Position numbers and translations under genes: made by a program. Below are positions 34,187 through 45,946 of a stretch of DNA of 64,000 nt, one piece after another. Numbering within the stretch: the first letter of the stretch is position 1; the number at the start of each line of letters is the position of its first letter. The stretch is taken from contig JAVGWX010000011.1 of NCBI GenBank assembly GCA_036924085.1, positions 37,327,210 through 37,391,209 of the forward strand, read 5' to 3'. A model generated the notes under the pieces. It saw only the letters and a program-made list of their open reading frames with translations. It was not told where the DNA came from and made no database searches. The stretch comes from Ariolimax columbianus (Eukaryota > Mollusca > Gastropoda > Stylommatophora > Arionidae).

Positions 34187-34677
34187 TGAGCACCAAACTC
34201 GTCTACATTGATTTGTGTGGGTCTGTCGTCTCTCGTAGTTCATAATATGTCGGACAAGCCTACAACATTGAGCAGTAAACTCGTCTGCATTGGTTTGGGT
34301 GGGTCTGTCCTCTCTGGTAGTTCATAATATGTTGGACAAGCCTACAACATTGAGCAGTAAACTCGTCTGCATTGGTTTGGGTGGGTCTGTCCTCTCTGGT
34401 AGTTCATAATATGTTGGACAAGCCTACAACATTGAGCAGTAAACTCGTCTGCATTGATTTGGGTGGGTCTGTCCTCTCTGGTAGTTCATAATATGTTGGA
34501 CAAGCCTACAACATTGAGCAGTAAACTCGTCTGCATTGGTTTGGGTGGGTCTGTCCTCTCTGGTAGTTCATAATATGTCGGACAAGCCTACAACATTGAG
34601 CAGTAAACTCGTCTGCATTGGTTTGGGTGGGTCTGTCCTCTCTCGTAGTTCATAACATGTTGGACAAGCCTACAACA
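34187..34677. repeat. Minisatellite, 82-bp unit, 6 copies
   Basis: Unit begins GAGCAGTAAACTCGTCTGCA and ends GGACAAGCCTACAACATT. The middle four copies are nearly identical. The first and last differ most. Confidence 0.92.
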
Positions 34678-35900
34678 TAACAATTGATAAAGTAATTGAC
34701 AGTAATTCCCTGTTCACGTGTTTATTTTGCTAATTATGCACACATGAGAAATTAAATTAACTGTACATTTACATTTTGTTTTTTACTGTGAACGTTGCAG
34801 CTGCCTTTTGTGATGAATTATTGCATGCTTAATTTAGTCCCCATGACAATGGAAATACATTATTTTATTTAATGCATTTGTTTACTTCTACATGGCTATA
34901 TATTTGCTTATTGCTGAAATATGATTTGTTATATTCCTAATTTTATTACATTGATTGTACCTACATTTCTATATACATCCATGGAGTAACCCCTGTTGAT
35001 TCCAAGTATTTTCTGCGTATTCTTGCACAATCCCTTTGACTTGTTTTATAGGTACAAATCATTTGGGTAGATTTGCTATTTGACTGTTGTTCGGGAAGGG
35101 GCCGTTAAGCTCGTTTTAGATTTCGAACTGCCAAGGAATTTTTCACGTGCTCGACACTGAACACTGAGCTCGCTAACCAGATATCATGGGAACTCTTACC
35201 AAAAGATTCACCGGTCCTATTTCCATTCATAGTATTTACATATAATACATTTGCTGGTGCAATTTCAAACAGCCATATCTAAGGTTCACTGATTAAAATA
35301 GCACTCTACCCATTAATTCTTGCTCGTAATTCTATATATGTTCTCTGCAGTGCGTTCTTCCTGCCCACAATCCCAGCAGGCCCTAACATCTGACAACGAT
35401 CTGATCATTTGGACCCAATAACACAAGAATTATATTTGCGCAACAATATACAAGTTGTATATCCTTATTCACCCGTGTTCTGTCCATGAGAGGAAAGAAG
35501 AGAACAACTGTCACCCCCATATGACGTCGTCGAAGGCATATAAATATGTACGCACACTCTGCTGGTAACATGATCACGAAATACCACACGCTATAGAATT
35601 CACCAATACATGAGAGTATGTAAGTGTTTGCATACAGGTACGCAAAAAGTTATAGCTACAACTGACATATGCTTTGTATGAAAAAACGAAACCAAGAATA
35701 AGGCCAAACTGAGTTATTCACTCTTTTATTTCTGTATGATCAAATATGGGGTATTCTTTCTATATCTTTATTTCAAACCCAGATAGCTACTCCACAATTG
35801 GACAGAATGTTTAGTCTATTTAACAGACTTTGTGTTCAAGTCCTTGGGTCGGAGAGTTTTCTATCCTATAGGGATACCCAATCTAGATATACACCACTTA
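34678..35900. other. No gene recognised; quieter AT-rich DNA
   Basis: No repeat family from elsewhere in the window was recognised here. One 68-residue minus frame (35383) lacks any domain. Confidence 0.4.
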
Positions 35901-35904
35901 ATAC

Positions 35905-36235
35905 AACTAGGGAACAGGAGACTAACATCCAGACAGGCAAAATATACTAATCAGATTATGTTAGCCAGGGTCAGGTGAACATACTGACCAAGACCCGACC
36001 TGACTTCTGTGCAGTTCTCCCTAGAAACAGGCTGTGTTTCATACACGTTATTCCCGGAGTAGTGAGTGACATACACATGAAGCCAAGCATAGCACAACCG
36101 CCTGGAGGAACCCGGTTCACCTTCATAAGCACGCTCGGGATATAAGGATTGCTACTGCAACCGGCCACAGAACGCTTTTTGAGGTCGCACAGAAGGGTAA
36201 AGATACTCATCATGGTCATTCAATAACAACAACAA
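35905..36235 (-). repeat. Interspersed repeat R1
   Basis: Reverse R1: GTTAGCCAGGGTCAGGTGAA, CACATGAAGCCAAGCATAGC, CAACCGCCTGGAGGAACC, then a CAA-repeat edge at about 36223-36241. Confidence 0.78.
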
Positions 36236-36784
36236 CAACAACCTGCATAAGGAAGATTCATAATTTGTTGACCTAACAAAAACCGAGAGTTGCTTGCCTG
36301 AAACAGTCAAGAAGACGCGAGCACCATTAAAACCTGGAATTAGATAGGCTACATTCTAAGAAAATAACCAGACACCATCACCAGAACTGCATTGACATGA
36401 ACTCCAGAAATAAAAGCTAAAATGATCTGCCTTAGATAACTGAAAATCGTGAATCAAAGTTGTGACACTACAACGGACAGTTGTGGGGCGGGCGTGATTG
36501 TTGTTTCTCTTTAAAGAGACCATCAGGCATTACGGTCACGGAGGGAGGAAATACGAAGAACGATCGTATTGTATATTATTCCTATATCCATATATTCCCA
36601 ATCTAGATATGGATTGCTTAATACAACTAGCAGAACACTAGAATGACAATGCAGCACTGATGACATCAATTTGTTTCACTATGTGTCAACAGACTTACAC
36701 CAGATGTCAATATTAATTAACTTAATTTCAACATCTGTCAGACACAGACTTACAACGTATGTCAATATTAACTTAACCTAACGT
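36236..36784. other. No gene recognised
   Basis: No motif or array seen. Confidence 0.35.
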
Positions 36785-37250
36785 CTTTATTCGGGTTTAG
36801 AAGACTTTACTTACTCTAAAAGCTATGCGCACCCATTTATTCTTAAATGCATTAATTGTCCCGTCCCTACCTCCAAGCCTTCAGCACTCTCTGACTATAA
36901 AAATATTTCCTAATATCTAATCTTGACCTCTCCTCAATCAACTTGTAGCTATGCCCTCTTGTTATTGTGGGTGGTTGTATTTTGAAAAAAAACGTGTTAT
37001 CGTCTAATTTATCCATTCCTCTGATCACCTGTATTAAGTCACCTGGAATTCTTCTCTTTTATAGAAACTGTAGGTTGGTTTTTCTGAGTCTTTCCTCATA
37101 AACGTAATTCTGGAATCCCACTATTAGCTTTGTCGCTCTTTTTTGTATTCTTTCCAGCATGTTTATATCCCCTCTATGATAAGGACCCCCACACCTGTAC
37201 ATAGTACTCCAATCTAGGTATAACTAATGATTTATACAGTTTGACTATCT
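36785..37250 (-). pseudogene. CR1-like LINE, 3' region
   Basis: Same order as the 31.9-32.3 kb copy on the minus strand: NMLERIQKRA-like text near 37160, then IVGFQNYVYEERLRK, CFYKREEFQVT-like and the 3' UTR ending in CTAAACCCG near 36790. Multiple stops. Confidence 0.75.
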
Positions 37251-37399
37251 CTTCCTATATTAATTAACTTAATTTCAACATCTGTTAAGGACATAAATTA
37301 AGTAAACAACTCTGTTGCAATGTTCTGAGTCAATAAAACTTGTTTGATTTGTCATGTCATGTTACATATTCTGTCCACAACGTCGTCTCCATCACAGCA

Positions 37400-37853
37400 G
37401 TTCTGAACACATCTCGATTAAAACAGTTCTGGTATAATCTTCTTCTTGGACGACCTCTTAACCTTTTCTCAGGCACTGTGCCCTCCACTATCTGCCTCTT
37501 CAAGTCTTTTCAGATGACCGAAATAATTCTAATTCAACTCCTGCCTTCTGATATTATTTATAAGCTAGTTTTTCTTCTATTCCTAGTTGTTTAAAATGCC
37601 TCTATTTGACTTCTTCTCCGTCTAAAGTATTTTCAATATCCTTCAGTAACACTTCATTTCGAAAGATACCTTTTTTTGCAATGTTTTTATCTAATGTCCA
37701 TGCCCCGTACCTATATGTTGCTCCCTTATGGAAAACACATGCCCTAATCAGTTGGATCTCCTGTGCCTTTCTGGTTTGATATTCATACACAAATTGACCA
37801 AAGAAACGACATACCTCAAAAAAAACAGAAAGACAGTCGAAAATGAAAACCAC
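37400..37853 (-). pseudogene. LINE post-RT remnant
   Basis: The minus strand has IQLIRACVFHKG...YGAWTLDKNIAKK (37770-37670), then NYFGHLKRLEEADS and RQIVEGTVPEKRLRGRPRRR (37530-37440). The block order is that of an ORF2 C-terminus. Indels and stops throughout. Confidence 0.72.
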
Positions 37854-38615
37854 AAACTGATAACACTAACATAATGCACACTAATCTACAACTACAAATA
37901 TAACCAAATACTTTCACTGCTATAGTGGAAAGGTTTTTAAGATTTACAAACATTAACTAACTTTCAGCGCCATAGACATAAATTTGGTACAAAAAAACTG
38001 TGACCATTATTATTGACATTAGTATTCCAGACTAGCATTCAGACACAGGGGGTACATGGGAGTTTATACAAGATTGCACCCTCTGCTCATGTAAGAGATA
38101 GGTCTGGAGAAGCCCTACATAAAGCACAGACAGACACTCAAGAACAGCAATGGATCTTTGATAAAACTGATAGCACACAGACTAATCTCTAACCACAAAG
38201 ATAAGAATACATTCTTTCTTTCACCACTCTGCCTTCAAGTGTCTTGGTGACATTACATTGCATCTCTGGTTAAGTTCACCCTGTATAGATCCGAGTCCTC
38301 TATTGAGGGAAAAAAAAGACACACTGCTCCCAACTAAGCATGTTGTAAAAGGTAACTAAGGAGGGTTATTCATGGGCTTACTAACTCAAATAAAGTACAC
38401 CAAAGTGTTACACAAAAAAGTCAGATTGATATAGAGGAACAAACTAAGGTGTTTACGGTAGCACTAACAAGGTCAGATTTGTTTTCAGCTCTTTTCGCCA
38501 GATATGAAACTGCAAAATAAGATTAGGCTGTTTAACATGACATTTGACCAAGGGTATCACATCCAGACTGCAGACTTTTGTTAACAAGTTTCTTCATCGC
38601 ATACTTCGTGTCAGA
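37854..38615. other. No gene recognised
   Basis: Unique-looking AT-rich sequence within the presumed PDE3 intron 1. Confidence 0.35.
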
Positions 38616-38619
38616 AGTA

Positions 38620-38900
38620 ATAGCAAATAACAGATATGTGGGAAAGAACATGGCAACAACCAATACAGCAGGAAATTGGGGATGGGCAGTATATTCTTAG
38701 TATAATTGTACATGTGCTGAATTGGAACCCACAGGGTAAGAGACAAGTGGGGAGGCCAAGGAACACCTTGTGGCAAACAATCAAGGAGGAATTCAGTTCA
38801 ATCGTGATCTCGAGGGGCAAGAAAACGGCATTGAATATAAACAGATATACAGTATCTGTTGCGGCTCTATGCTCCAAGGGGAACCAGACACTTAAATGAA
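38620..38900 (+). pseudogene. LINE C-terminal fragment
   Basis: The plus strand encodes LNWNPQGKRQVGRPRNTLWQ then TIKEEF and VAALCSKGNQT, the last stretch of many RTE/L1-like endonuclease-RT proteins (GRP, W..T..EE, V.ALC words). 5'-truncated. Confidence 0.75.
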
Positions 38901-39119
38901 CTGTGACACAAGTCACATACAGAAAAAGCATACACATGATATGGAGCAAGCTTCCTGTTGTGGCCCCAAGGTACTAATGCAGAGAGACAAGAAGAGATAT
39001 TCTGTATAAATTATCATATCAACTGAATATGAACAACTTTTTTTATTAAAACCACCAAAAAATCCATGAACACACTCATGCTATTCAACTGATGCCTTGA
39101 CAATCCTAAAGTCGCTTAT

Positions 39120-39168
39120 CAAGTTAATAATAGCTGGTCATCGTAAGTAAAGATGGCGACAGAATCAG
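39120..39168 (-). repeat. SINE-A 3' tail fragment, reversed
   Basis: AGATGGCGACAGAATCAGAT, the reversed SINE-A tail also seen at 2.2 kb. Confidence 0.45.
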
Positions 39169-39489
39169 ATTTGATTAATTGCATTTCTACCATATGACCA
39201 AGATATTAAATCACTATTTCACTTTTAGTTTATACATACCTTGGTAGTAAATAAACTTAGTAATTATGCATGTTTTTTCCTTAACTCAAAATGGCTAAGT
39301 AGAAATCCTTGTCAACGTTTCTGCCCTTATCATTACAATAGGTGCATGAGATGACAATGCAGGAATCCTACATTTTGTGTGCTCATGGTGATAGATTGTA
39401 TAGCATAGCATTTACTTTAACATGCCACGGTTGCAGCTATATGCACAATTCTCCTAAGTAATTTTTTATTAAGTGCACAATAGGGTTTA

Positions 39490-39655
39490 AAGTGTTTCCC
39501 AAACGCTGGGCTGAGGACTCATGCCGATTCCCAGAAATGTCCTACTTGTTCGTTAAAAAGTTACTGCGGCGATTTAAACATAACTAATGGCTTTCATCTG
39601 CCTGAGCGGTCCTCTTTTCCCTGGTCGGCAGGTGAAAAATGGTTGGGAAACACTG
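39490..39655. mobile_element. hAT-like MITE, 166 bp
   Basis: The ends read AGTGTTTCCCAAACG... and ...GGTTGGGAAACACTG, inverted repeats of about 12 bp with the CAGTGTTTCCCAA-type wording known from hAT elements. No coding capacity. An 8-bp target duplication is not clear, so the edges may be off by a base or two. Confidence 0.6.
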
Positions 39656-39747
39656 GTATAGAGGATCCATTAATTTCGCCACAATAATAGGACCCAGTGT
39701 CATCAAGACAGACAGAAACAATTAGTCACAAAAGAATTGCCTTAATG

Positions 39748-39972
39748 CTGCTTGTGAGTTTTTGCAATGCTGTGATGTATGTCTAAATGTTGCTTGTGAG
39801 TTTTTGCAATGCTGTGATGTATCTCTAAATGTTGCTTGTGAGTTTTTGCAATGCTGTGATGTATGTCTAAATGTTGCTTGTGAGTTTTTGCAATGCTGTG
39901 ATGTATGTCTAAATGTTGCTTGTGAGTTTTTGCAATGCTGTAATGCTGTTTGTGGAGTTTTTGTAATGCTGT
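39748..39972. repeat. Minisatellite, 42-bp unit, about 5 copies
   Basis: Unit GCTTGTGAGTTTTTGCAATG plus CTGTGATGTATGTCTAAATGTT. 42 is 14 codons, giving open frames on both strands. Confidence 0.92.
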
Positions 39973-39979
39973 GATGTGC

Positions 39980-41708
39980 AATATTATTACAATATCCAGC
40001 AAACTTGAAACAGAAGACGTAAGCTTTCCTTCTTTGGTAACATGAATATTCCCTCTCCATATCAACTACTATCTATCTATAACAACTATTCCCTGTCAAC
40101 TATAAAGTTTATCATTTATTATTTATACTACAGAAAAAAAGATGTCTTATTGCACCATACATAGCATTAGCCCACCTTTGACACGAACCACTTTACAGGA
40201 AGCCTGTATCAAGCAAAGTGTGTACCTAAATTCTTGAAGTGGTACTTTTGCAGCAATTCACTTTCACAAGCTGAGGTTGCCAGCCCTATGCACAATTCTC
40301 TTTAGTTGCTCATTATGACTTGACATACAAGGCACTGTAGGCTATATTCTTTCATCAGCAAGGAACAATTAAGTGGAGACATATCATAGCACAGCTCACT
40401 GTGAAGAATGCCAGACAAATTGTATAACAATTTAATACATTGCAAAATGAAAACCCCAGTAAATAGAAGACAAGTACTGAGATGACACACAGTATTAATA
40501 ATATTCTGCTTTGCAATGTACGGATAAGTTGTATTATTCAAAATACCAGTCTGGTCTATCCACCAGGCAGCATATAATGGTCAACAGTTTTAAGGATATT
40601 GAGAGATTTTGCCTTGGATCTTAAAGATAAATTGTTTGTAATTCCTATGTGAATAAGAAAATATTCGGTCCACCTTTTTGTGAATTTCAGCCCCACAATA
40701 CATTTCGTTACAGGTTAACATGTTTTATATAAATGGGCAACAAAAATAAAATGGAAAATGGCTCATAGAAACGACTTCAGTGCACTTTGACATCCCCACA
40801 TATGCTCAGTCCCTCTTATTGTTGAAAGTATTGATGACAGAGCATGAACTCCACAGCTCCCACGGTGGATCTGACATTTGTCCCTGACTTTATCAGGTGC
40901 TCATTTACAGCTGGGTCGACTTGGAAAAGAGGTCCTACCAGGAAAGAACCCCAACATATCTGGTCTGTCAAAGTGATCGCAAGGTGATTTGAATTTACTG
41001 ATAACGAATGAACTCTGCTTAAATACTTCCCTGGTTTGCACATTTGCTAGAATGTTCAACATAGTGTGTGTTTATATCCAGCAGGTAGAAGCAGTTAAAC
41101 CACTTAATACTTAATATTAAGAGCAGCAAACATTTAAGTGAAGTAATACTTTTTTTTTAATGATCATTTTAATCAGCTTCAAATAACATAAAGCCATATA
41201 CAATCAAAGGCTGGAGTACTATTGCCTAATGAATATTTATAATTACTGAAAATAACAATCAATCCATACTTTTATTACTGTACACCACCCATATTGAATG
41301 ATGAAACATCAGTCGAAAAAAACAAAATTTATATCTATAGAGCTAGAAATATAATGTAATAAATTATGGCACTGCTTGGGTCAGCTGGGTGTGTGGGAAA
41401 GAGAGGGAGATATACTTGATAAGGTACACAAAAGAACTAGTCTAAATTTCAATTATTTTTTGCAGATAAATCACTAAAATAAAAATGATCAGGAGTAAGA
41501 CAAGCAAAAGAGGAAGACAACATCAGCAATGTAAAATTGAAAGAAATATTAATAGATGAAGAAATGTAATCATTTAGATAGTTCATAAAATAATAGAAAT
41601 ATAATAAATAATGCACAGCCTTAGAAACGGATAAGGAATTTAATTAAATAAACATAATTATCCCATGATAAAGTGAAATGAGACGATTAGTAAAATGATA
41701 TTCAATTG
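39980..41708. other. Presumed PDE3 intron 1, proximal part
   Basis: AT-rich, no SINE or LINE recognised. A 75-residue minus frame (41043-40816) is discussed under rejected items. Confidence 0.45.
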
Positions 41709-41714
41709 ACTTAC
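41709..41714 (-). promoter_or_regulatory. Splice donor of PDE3 exon 1
   Basis: The minus strand reads CAG|GTAAGT, the metazoan consensus donor, right after the RRTSLPALIQKSQ codons. Reading through would add 18 hydrophobic residues unlike PDE3 and then a stop. Intron 1 would start at 41714 and run toward lower coordinates. Confidence 0.88.
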
Positions 41715-42617
41715 CTGACTTTTCTGAATAAGGGCAGGCAGTGAAGTCCTACGGGCTGACCTGTGAGCAGAGAAAACTTGTGCGCTTGATGAACTTGATC
41801 TTCGTCGTTTTATGACAGGGATCTTTCCATCCTGTGTTGTGAAGCTTTGAATCTGAGGTTTCAGAACGGTCTCCATATACTTTGCGACAATATTTCCTGC
41901 AAATCCACACGAGTATGCGACGAAAGGGCGTAAGCTGAAGGGAACATTTTGTAGCGACGAACACGCTAGAAACCTTGTGAAGCTCACTAGCAAAATGACA
42001 CCAGCACTGTGGCTAGTTTCTAAACTCGAAAACACACTAGCTACGCTTATGAACAATAACACACACACTATGACTAGAGGTTGAGTTGTGTAGTTTGATA
42101 ATAAAGCAGAAGACGAGATATCACTTGCATCTCCGCTGTCTGTCCTTCCTTTCTCTGTTGCTTCATCGTCAGCTGTGCTGGTAACTTCACCCCAATCTCG
42201 GAGAAACATTTGAGCAAATATCTCGCCCACGTAACAAGAACAAAATAATAAATAAATACTTGTATTGCTCCACGTTCGACGAAAATACAGCGATAACCAA
42301 TAAAAAGCAGAGAGTATGCTAAACATAGGAACAACGAGCGAACATAAGCGCTGAAATAAGATCCCCACATCACAACGCAAAAGCTGATACAACAACACAC
42401 TGCTAGCGATAGCAGTAGCACCGTAACACACTCCAAGTTGTTGAGCACTGAAACTTCCCTTACTTACGCCTAGCCACTTCAAGAAATAAATGTTGCTGCC
42501 TTGCTCTAACGGCTTTACCAAAATTTGAATGTATCCATTATTCTCAGTTTCGTCTACCTCCTTTTCTTGATAATTTTTTGAGCCCCTTCGTGACATACTG
42601 CTCCGTAGCTGTGCCAT
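41715..42617 (-). CDS. PDE3: PDE3-type cyclic nucleotide phosphodiesterase, first coding exon (membrane anchor region)
   Basis: First coding exon, 301 codons, of a cGMP-inhibited 3',5'-cyclic phosphodiesterase of the PDE3 family, membrane-bound enzymes that hydrolyse cAMP and cGMP. The exon has a polar N-terminus (1-55), then six hydrophobic segments at about residues 60-80, 91-112, 119-139, 180-198, 204-223 and 229-250, with an acidic/Ser-rich loop at 141-178. The block SLRPFVAY (228-235), the motif KIPVIKRRRSSSSS (265-278) and RRTSLP (289-294) have the order and wording of vertebrate PDE3, where the last two are PKA/PKB and 14-3-3 sites. The start ATG at 42617 has A at -3 and G at +4. The frame runs 18 codons past a CAG|GTAAGT donor at 41715/41714. 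Taking the donor gives exactly 301 codons, phase 0. The catalytic HD domain would lie in later exons, none of which I recognise here. Confidence 0.92.
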
Positions 42618-43300
42618 TTTGTTTCTGCTTCTTCGCAGTGAGCGCAGGGGTTTATGGGTAAAAGGGGATTTTTTGCTCGAGTTCCGAGTAAGACCAGTTC
42701 GCGCGCAATCCAGCCTGTGTGTTTAATAGAGAGATACCCGGTTCCATATTCTCTGTCCAGGTTCTCATTACAAAACGCTAATCATAAATAATATCGCCCG
42801 ATACAAATTGACTGTGTAAACTTAACCTCGTACGTTAAAGGAAACACACCGTTTTCACCCTTCAAGAAATGTTTCTGAATCCTGACGGTAGCGAAACACC
42901 TCGCTCAACAGACCTGCAGGGAGAGAGTTCGCACGGCGGGGTGAGAATGCCGCAAGCTTGTCACCAACACTTCTGTTGGCGTTCTTGTAAATTCTGCCCT
43001 GTTATGAATACGAAAACTAGCAAGTATATTTATGTTTTTCTTCTTTCATGGCTGCGTGTTTATTTAAGTCAGTAATGAATCTTAAATGTGTCAGTCGTTT
43101 TGCACGTTTATTTTAGTAATGAGCATTCTAACATGCAGATCATAACTATAAATTGAGTGCTCTTTAACAGATGAGAAATAAGTCAGAGAAATTAAGATGA
43201 ATGTATACCACTCCATATGTACCAGTTTCGGATGTGAGTCATGTGTATCAAATAATCCAGAAAAGTCAGCTCTAAAGGAAGGTGATCCAAGCAACAAGAT
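42618..43300. other. Region upstream of the PDE3 exon, no other gene seen
   Basis: This is the 5' side of the PDE3 gene and would hold the 5' UTR and promoter if transcription starts nearby. I see no clear TATA box. CpG-containing stretches occur at about 42680-42715 and 42890-42960. No repeat family found elsewhere in the window was recognised here. Promoter assignment is inference only. Confidence 0.3.
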
Positions 43301-43509
43301 GAGTCTGTCTTAGTCTTAGTCGACCTGTATTTCTACAGGAGCATACTCCCACGTGGATGTAGCCAGGGGGAGAATTTCCTGCTTATCGGGCTAGGGTTGC
43401 GCAGCTTATTATTCCACTATGGAGGGTGGTTAACTGAAGTGTGAGTCCATCTTAACAGACTCAAACACTAGAGCAAAGTAGACCCGCAACCTATTATGCG
43501 TCATGTATG

Positions 43510-43660
43510 CTGCTCTTAACAAACCACCTAACCATAACCGGTGTTATGCCATGTTCCACAGTTAGTCGCCTCTTACAACATGCACTCTGTGGGGCAGGGG
43601 TGCTATTCGTGTCCTTGTCATACACATAGACCCCGGTGGACCACTCGACCAACAAGACGA
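43510..43660. repeat. Interspersed repeat R3, copy 2
   Basis: CTTAACAAACCACCTAACCA, TGCACTCTGTGGGGCAGG and CATAGACCCCGGTGGACCAC match 24.1-24.26 kb. Confidence 0.7.
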
Positions 43661-44084
43661 GACGGTTCATAATACACAAGATCTCGAAGTTGTGCCCTTA
43701 TAGCCCAAATTCAGGAATCTCAACTCGGTGATTTGGCCCTGTCAGGAGAATGAAAGATGATTGGCTCGTACATCAGTCAGTGAAAGCAATGAGATAGAAG
43801 CCAGATCCGGAGGACACCTAAAGCTAGGGATGGCAACATAAAACAGTCTATAAGAGATTGTGGACTAGGCTAAGACGAAGACAGCGGATAGAATAGCCTG
43901 TCGACCTTTCTGGCAAATCTCCTTACTCCAGGATAGAAGAGGTGCGACTACGTAAAGCAGACGACTGTACATCCCAGGGAAGAACTATACCTTATTATAT
44001 TCTAACATTACATAACTATATGCGTTTACATGTATTTCCAAATTTCTATTTCTTGTCCTTCATCTTCTGATGTTCTTCATGACA
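43661..44084. other. No gene recognised
   Basis: Short frames only. Confidence 0.35.
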
Positions 44085-45640
44085 CGCAATGGTCAGCTAC
44101 ACGGTGGCCAGCGACACACAGTGACTAGCTAAACACAATAGTCTCAGTTAAATACAGCGACCAACTACATACAGCGGCCAGCTACACACAATGGCCATCT
44201 ACACACAGCGACCATCTACACACAATGACCATCTACACACAATTACCAGCTACACACAATGACCAGCTACACACAATGGCCAACTACACACAATGGCCAA
44301 CTACACACAATGACCAGCTACACACAATGACCAGCTACACACAATGACCAGCTACACACAATGACCAACTACACACAATGACCAGCTACACACAGCGGCC
44401 CGCTACACACAATGACCAGATACACACAATGACCAGCTACACACAGCGGCCCGCTACACACAATGACCAACTACACACAATGGCCCGCTACACACAATGG
44501 CCCGCTACACACAATGACCAACTACACACAATGGCTCACTTCACACAATGGCCCGCTACACACAATGACCAACTACACACAGCGGCCAGCTACACACAGC
44601 GGCCCGCTACACACAATGACCAACTACACACAGCGGCCCGCTACACACAGCGGCCCGCTACACACAGTGGCCAACTACACACAGCGGCCCGCTACACACA
44701 ATGACCAACTACACACAGCGGCCCGCTACACACAATGACCAACTACACACAGCGGCCCGCTACACACAGTGGCTAACTACACACAGCGGCCCGCTACACA
44801 CAATGACCAGCTACATACAGCGGCCCGCTACACACAGCGGCCCGCTACACACAGCTGCCCGCTACACACAATGACCAACTACACACAATGGCCAGCTACA
44901 TACAACGGCCCGCTACACACAGCGGCCAACTACACACAATGACCAACTACACACAGCGGCCCGCTACACACAGTGGCCAACTACACACAATGACCAACTA
45001 CACACAGCGGCCCGCTACACACAGTGGCCAACTACACACAGTGGCCAACTACACACAATGACCAACTACACACAGCGGCCCGCTACACACAGTGGCCAAC
45101 TACACACAATGACCAACAACACACAATGACCAACTACACACAATGACCAACTACACACAGCGGCCCGCTACACACAGCGACCGCTACACACAGCGGCCCG
45201 CTACACACAGTGGCCAACTACACACAGCGGCCCGCTACACACAGTGGCCAACTACACACAATGACCAACTACACACAGCGGCCCGCTCCACACAATGACC
45301 AACTACACACAGCGGCCCGCTACACACAGTGGCCAACTACACACAATGACCAACTACACACAATGATCAACTACACACAATGACCATCTACACATAATGA
45401 CCATCTACACACAATGACCATCTACACACAATGACCAGCTACACACAATGACCAGCTTCACACAATGACCAACTACACACAATGACCATCTACACACAAT
45501 GACCATCTACACACAATGACCATCTACACACAATGACCAGCTACACACAATGACCAGCTACACACAATGACCAGCTACACACAATGACCATCTACACACA
45601 ATGACCATCTACACACAATGACCAACTACACACAATAGTC
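44085..45640. repeat. Minisatellite, 17-bp unit, about 90 copies
   Basis: Unit ATGACCARCTACACACA, with a GC-rich variant GCGGCCCGCTACACACA and intermediate GTGGCCAACTACACACA. Variants are not random: the flanks are mostly ATGACC units, while the centre (about 44390-45340) alternates GC-rich and AT-rich units. 17 is not a multiple of 3, but three units are 17 codons, giving T-H-N-D-Q-L type open frames. Confidence 0.95.
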
Positions 45641-45794
45641 CAACCCAAATCGTATCATAAACAAAAAGTAATCAAATCGTAGACGCTGACGTCGGGGATG
45701 AAGCGTTAGTGAATCTATGCCACAGCCCTATTGTTTATCCGGTAATCAGTACCATTCATGCCGTCGTCCATTTACAAATTGGTAGATTGGCGAA

Positions 45795-45880
45795 TGTGGA
45801 GATCCTGGATTGAACCCAGTACATCTACCATAATATGCTAGTGTTCTAAACTCTCTGCTACCCAGACGTTGCAGAGTGAG
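45795..45880 (-). repeat. tRNA-like SINE head or tRNA pseudogene
   Basis: The minus strand reads GTCTGGGTAGCAGAGAGTTT and, further on, TACTGGGTTCAATCCAGGAT (B box) at tRNA spacing. The D arm is poor. Confidence 0.45.
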
Positions 45881-45886
45881 GCAGAG

Positions 45887-45946
45887 AAAGAGAGAGAGAG
45901 AAAGAGAGAGAGAGAGACAGACAGACAGAGACAGAGAGAGAGAGAA
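45887..45946. repeat. GA/GACA microsatellite
   Basis: Runs of GAGA with AGACAGACAG interruptions. Confidence 0.9.

Noticed and set aside
40816..41043. 75-residue minus-strand frame inside the presumed PDE3 intron
   Set aside because: It looks protein-like (GPLFQVDPAVNEHLIKSG) but contains the shared GCTGGGTC motif seen at 17.1 and 48.7 kb and does not resemble the PDE3 region expected after exon 1. Probably repeat-derived.
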